Below are positions 61,304-64,000 of a stretch of DNA of 64,000 nucleotides, one piece after another. The notes beneath the pieces were generated by a model. It was not told where the DNA came from, did no database searches, and saw only the letters and a program-made list of their open reading frames with translations. A program made the position numbers and the translations under genes. Origin of the DNA: Streptomyces cinerochromogenes (lineage in GTDB: Bacteria > Actinomycetota > Actinomycetes > Streptomycetales > Streptomycetaceae); the NCBI RefSeq assembly GCF_014648635.1, contig NZ_BMRM01000003.1, positions 310,001-374,000 of the forward strand. Direction: 5' to 3'. The first letter of the stretch is position 1; each line of letters opens with the position of its first letter.

Positions 61304-61792
61304 TCAGGCCCGGTTGTCGTGCGGGCGGCGGCACATCCAGAGGACACCCCCGGCGGCGACCGTGAGGAGCAGCCCGCCGCCCAGGGCGAGCCCCGTGCCT
61401 GTGTCCTTCGCCGGTCCGAAGCCGGCGTTGACCGAGCCGCTCGGAGGGCGGCCGGTGACCCGGTACGTCTCCGTGACCTTGGTCAGGGGCGGACACTTCA
61501 GGGTCACCGTGTCGCTGCCCGGCCTGGCCCCCTCCGGGATCTGGAACCGGCCGGTGAGCACGCCCTCCTCGTCGCCTTCGAAGAGGTGGAACTCTCCTGC
61601 CACCTCCGACCAGCCCTTGCCGTAGTCCGCGTCAGGGTCGCAGGCGCTCGTACTGACCGTGACCGTGGAACCCGGGGAGGCGTTCCACGGGTCGATGCGG
61701 ACATCCGAGTCATCAGCGGCGGCGGCCGGGATCTGCAGTACGAGGGCGCCGAGAGCCAGGCCGAGACCTGCACCCATATGTGTGTAACGCAT
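61304..61792 (-). CDS. Exported, C-terminally membrane-anchored protein paired with sortase
   Basis: 162 residues. N-terminal signal (MGAGLGLALGALVLQIPAAAA), an extracellular Ig-like segment (IDPWNASPGSTVTVS, two Cys at CDPDADY and LKCPP), then a C-terminal hydrophobic helix (GLALGGGLLLTVAAGGVLW) and a basic tail (CRRPHDNRA). That tail is the layout of a sortase substrate, but no LPxTG-type motif is evident before the helix. It lies 170 bp upstream of the sortase start, same strand. GGAGG precedes the ATG. Confidence 0.8.
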   Translation of the reverse strand: MRYTHMGAGLGLALGALVLQIPAAAADDSDVRIDPWNASPGSTVTVSTSACDPDADYGKGWSEVAGEFHLFEGDEEGVLTGRFQIPEGARPGSDTVTLKCPPLTKVTETYRVTGRPPSGSVNAGFGPAKDTGTGLALGGGLLLTVAAGGVLWMCRRPHDNRA

Positions 61793-62094
61793 GCGAGTCC
61801 TCCAACGGAACAGCGTCCGGCCTGTCTGCGCGGCGCCTCTCCTGTGTTCCGCTCACGAGGCAACCGACAGTCCGTCAGTTCCGCAACCTGACGCATCGCC
61901 ACATGTGTCACCCGGTCAGGTGGTGCGGGCGCTTCCGCTCGCTCCCGTCCGCAGGTCACCCACGCGAAGATCATCCATCTCCGTCACCCGCCACCTTCTC
62001 CCCATACCGGTGACGCCGCCCGGCCGGGCGCGCGCGGGTGCGGGCCGACGTGCCGTTCCCAGACGGCCACTCCCGGGCCGTGCCGCGGCCGCGG
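61793..62094. other. 302-bp intergenic region
   Basis: It holds the Shine-Dalgarno (TTGGAGGA) and presumably the promoter of the minus-strand gene ending at 61304. I see no gene and no convincing promoter, dyad or repeat otherwise. Confidence 0.5.
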
Positions 62095-62738
62095 TCAGGG
62101 CCTGCCGGCGTACGGGTCGTGGGCACGGACCGCGGCCGCGACCGCGGAGTCGTCGGCCCGGCCGCGGGCTTCGAGGCCCGCGATGACTCCCTCGACGTTC
62201 TCGCGCGGCTGGTTCTGGCTGAGCTTGAACTTCGCCTCGACGCGGCTGATGACCACCTCGACGCCCACGACGGCGCGCAGCTGCCGCCGGACGAAGTCCG
62301 CCGGGGCCTGGTCGACGGACCAGGGCTCCTCGTGGCCGGCTTCGTGCCGGTCGGCGAGCCTGCGGATCTGCGCTTCGATCCAGGCGGCGTCGTCGTGCAC
62401 GACCAGCTGTCCGTAGACGTGCGCGGTCATGTAGTTCCAGGTCGGCACCACGCGATGGTGCTCGGCCTTGGTCGCGTACCACGACGGCGTGATGTACGCC
62501 TCCGGCCCGCGCACGATCACCATGGCCTCGCCCTGCACCGGCTCGCGCCACTGGTCGTTTCCGCGGGCCATGTGGCCGATCAGGGAGCCGTGCGCGCCGG
62601 CGTCCGGGTCGTGTTCGAGGGCAGCAGGGTGGCCAGCAGGCCCCGCGGTGTCATGGTGATCAGGTCGGACGCTTCTTGGTGGGCCAGCAGGTCACGGACG
62701 GCCTGCTCGGGCGGGGCGAAGTGCTTGGGGACGTACAC
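62095..62738 (-). pseudogene. PaiB-like FMN-binding negative regulator, frameshifted
   Basis: The GTG at 62738 (after AAAGG) begins MYVPKHFAPPEQAVRDLLAH, a typical PaiB N-terminus, and reads correctly to TPRGLLATLLP. There one base seems to be missing (CCC-TC-GAA near 62617), shifting the frame to a stop about 60 bp on. The correct frame resumes as EHDPDAGAHGSLIGHMARGNDQW and continues intact to 62095 (PSWYATKAEHHRVVPTWNY, AKFKLSQNQP). The family binds FMN and in Bacillus is linked to repression of protease and sporulation genes. Either the gene is recently inactivated or a sequencing error removed one base; a truncated protein could start at the internal ATG at 62571. Confidence 0.82.
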
Positions 62739-62822
62739 GGCCGGCCTTTCTGATGAAACGTGATAAACAGGTTGAATACAGGCTTACGGCGATCAGTCGG
62801 TCGTGAGTTCTTGCGGGTCGCC

Positions 62823-63782
62823 CTACAGGGGGTTCTCGCGCAGCCAGGCCAGGACCTGCTCGGCATGCTCGTTCGGCGGGAAGACCGGATAGAAGGTGTG
62901 TTCGATCACACCGTCACGGATGACGAGTGTCAGCCGTTTGAACAGCCTCCTCCCGCCGGCCTCGAAGGTGGGCAGACCGTGGGTGTCGGCCAGGCGGAGC
63001 GTGGGGTCGGAAAGCATGTCGAAGGGCAGGCCCAGCCGTTCCACGACTTCGCTCTGGTAGTCGCCGTCCTGGCTGGACAGCCCGTACACGCGGCCTGCGC
63101 CGGCTTCGAGGAGTTCCTGGAAGTGGTCGCGGAAGCCGCACGACTCGGGGGTGCAGCCGCGGGCGCCGGGGATGGTGTTCCAGCCTTCCGGGAGGTCGGT
63201 GCCGGGGCGGCCGGTGAGGGGGTAGACGTAGATCACCGTGCGACGCGGTCCGAGGGCGTCGAGGCGGACCGCTCTGCCCGCGGTGCTGAGGAGGGTGAGC
63301 CGCGGCGCCTTCGTGCCGGGCAGGTGGTCGGCGGCGCCGTCGTCCTCGGGGGCTGGCAGCTGTGCGGGCAGGGTCAGGTAGTCCTTCTCCGCCGGCCCGG
63401 CGGCCTTCCCGGGGGGTACGGCCCTGCTGCCCCGGTGGGCGGCGGCGTTCAGGTTGGTGATCAGTGTCGCGCGGCGGGCGCTCAGGGCTTCGATGCGCTC
63501 GGTGAGTTCGTCGATGGCCTCCCGGTAGGTGGCCAGCGAGGAGGGGCAGTCGTCGGCGTGCAGGCTGCCGGCGGCCAGGCAGTCCAGGAAGGGCCGGGTG
63601 CGTTCGACGGGGATGCCCAGTCGGTGGAGGGTCCTGATCTCCCGCACGAGGCGTACGTCATCCTCGGAGTAGTCCCGGTAGCCGTTCGCGAGACGCCCGG
63701 GCGTGATCAACCCCAGCGACTCGTAGTACCGCACTGCTTTGGTCGTCACGCCGGCCCGACGTGCCGCTTCACTGATCTTCAT
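62823..63782 (-). CDS. MerR-type regulator fused to a peroxiredoxin domain
   Basis: 319 residues from ATG 63782 (GAGG 8 bp upstream; GTG at 63791 is an alternative). Residues 1-110 are a MerR winged helix and coiled coil (MKISEAARRAGVTTKAVRYYESLGLI, RLVREIRTLHRLGIP) with a Cys-containing loop (DCLAAGSLHADDC). After a Pro/Ala linker, residues about 150-319 are a thioredoxin-fold PrxQ/BCP-like domain (YVYPLTGRP, GARGCTPESCGFRDHF with two Cys, LSDPTLRLADTHGLPTF). The fusion suggests a redox-sensing regulator with its own peroxidase or peroxidase-derived sensor. It has a MerR-type promoter with a centred dyad. Confidence 0.9.
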   Translation of the reverse strand: MKISEAARRAGVTTKAVRYYESLGLITPGRLANGYRDYSEDDVRLVREIRTLHRLGIPVERTRPFLDCLAAGSLHADDCPSSLATYREAIDELTERIEALSARRATLITNLNAAAHRGSRAVPPGKAAGPAEKDYLTLPAQLPAPEDDGAADHLPGTKAPRLTLLSTAGRAVRLDALGPRRTVIYVYPLTGRPGTDLPEGWNTIPGARGCTPESCGFRDHFQELLEAGAGRVYGLSSQDGDYQSEVVERLGLPFDMLSDPTLRLADTHGLPTFEAGGRRLFKRLTLVIRDGVIEHTFYPVFPPNEHAEQVLAWLRENPL

Positions 63783-63804
63783 GCCGTTCACCTCGCTCTT
63801 CGAA

Positions 63805-63835
63805 CGCTAAACCCTGCCCCTGGGGGCAAGGTCAA
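63805..63835 (-). promoter_or_regulatory. MerR-type promoter with 19-bp spacer and dyad operator
   Basis: Reading the minus strand: -35 TTGACC (63835-63830), a 19-bp spacer, then -10 TTAGCG (63810-63805). A near-perfect dyad (63811-63832, arms ACCTTGCCCC and GGGGCAGGGT, 9 of 10 paired) overlaps the end of the -35 and fills the spacer. An over-long spacer occupied by a dyad is the hallmark of promoters that MerR-family proteins twist into activity. It lies just upstream of the MerR-peroxiredoxin gene, implying autoregulation. Confidence 0.75.
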
Positions 63836-64000
63836 GCGGTGGCGAGGGACAGGACTGCTCGGCGGCACCGGTATCGACCCGGCTTTCCGCGGGTCCCGGG
63901 CTCCCGACGGCGTTGCGCGAGGCGTACCGCCCGCAGCGCCCGGGACGACCCCACCCACGCCACACCGTACTGGCGGGTCAACGGCCTGGTGATCATGCTG

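Noticed and set aside
61916..62551. Minus-strand open frame overlapping the PaiB-like gene
   Set aside because: It is an Arg/Gly-rich shadow of the PaiB frame without domain similarity.
63902..64000. Possible start of another + strand gene (RDDPTHATPYWRVNGLVIML)
   Set aside because: It looks protein-like but is short, has no in-frame start codon with a ribosome site, and is cut by the window end.

Overview
The window is very GC-rich, with G/C at nearly all third codon positions, GTG/ATG starts, overlapping ATGA/GTGA gene junctions, and typical actinomycete genes (class F-type sortase, MerR regulator, FMN-binding regulator, GH65 phosphorylase). I read it as a Streptomyces or close-relative chromosome segment carrying most of a trans-AT polyketide synthase / NRPS gene cluster and its right-hand flank.

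Bases 1-46670 are nine tightly packed + strand genes that look like one operon. (1) A synthase truncated by the window start: A-PCP-KS-KR-ACP-KS-methyltransferase-alpha/beta hydrolase. (2) A 4835-residue PKS: ACP-ACP-ACP-KS-KR-ACP-ACP-KS-DH-ACP-KS-KR-ACP-KS0-ACP plus docking tail. (3) NRPS C-A(Ser)-PCP-C-A(Thr, with an embedded FkbM-type methyltransferase)-PCP. (4) NRPS C-A(Ser)-PCP-C-A(with an embedded N-methyltransferase)-PCP and a terminal condensation-like domain that has lost its HH motif. (5-9) A beta-branching and trans-acting cassette: free ACP, Cys-less decarboxylative KS, HMG-CoA-synthase-like protein, an enoyl-CoA hydratase (ECH1) fused to a PfaD-type enoyl reductase, and an AT-AT/AH didomain that supplies malonyl units. 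No module contains its own AT.

Read colinearly, an amino acid (possibly Gly) is extended by five elongating KS modules and passes a non-elongating KS. One of these modules, carrying three tandem ACPs with the beta-branch Trp motif, is predicted to receive a beta-branch. The chain then condenses with Ser, a Thr that may be O-methylated, Ser and an N-methylated residue. No decarboxylating ECH2 and no C-terminal thioesterase are visible. The beta-branch module instead holds a methyltransferase and a hydrolase, which is the most unusual part of the pathway.

Bases 46671-48795 are a cluster edge: a truncated P450 remnant, a NIPSNAP-like gene (-), and a TetX-like flavin monooxygenase (+). The last two diverge from a 309-bp region full of inverted repeats and five 11-bp direct repeats resembling SARP binding sites.

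Bases 48796-64000 look like ordinary chromosome: a DUF4097-type lipoprotein, a hypothetical protein, a decayed membrane-protein gene, a HAD/beta-phosphoglucomutase plus GH65 phosphorylase pair, a MazG-like protein, a small secreted protein, a 1354-residue protein of unknown function, a sortase with a membrane-anchored neighbour, a frameshifted PaiB-like gene, and a MerR-peroxiredoxin fusion gene with a classical MerR-type promoter. I found no rRNA, tRNA, insertion sequence or CRISPR array.
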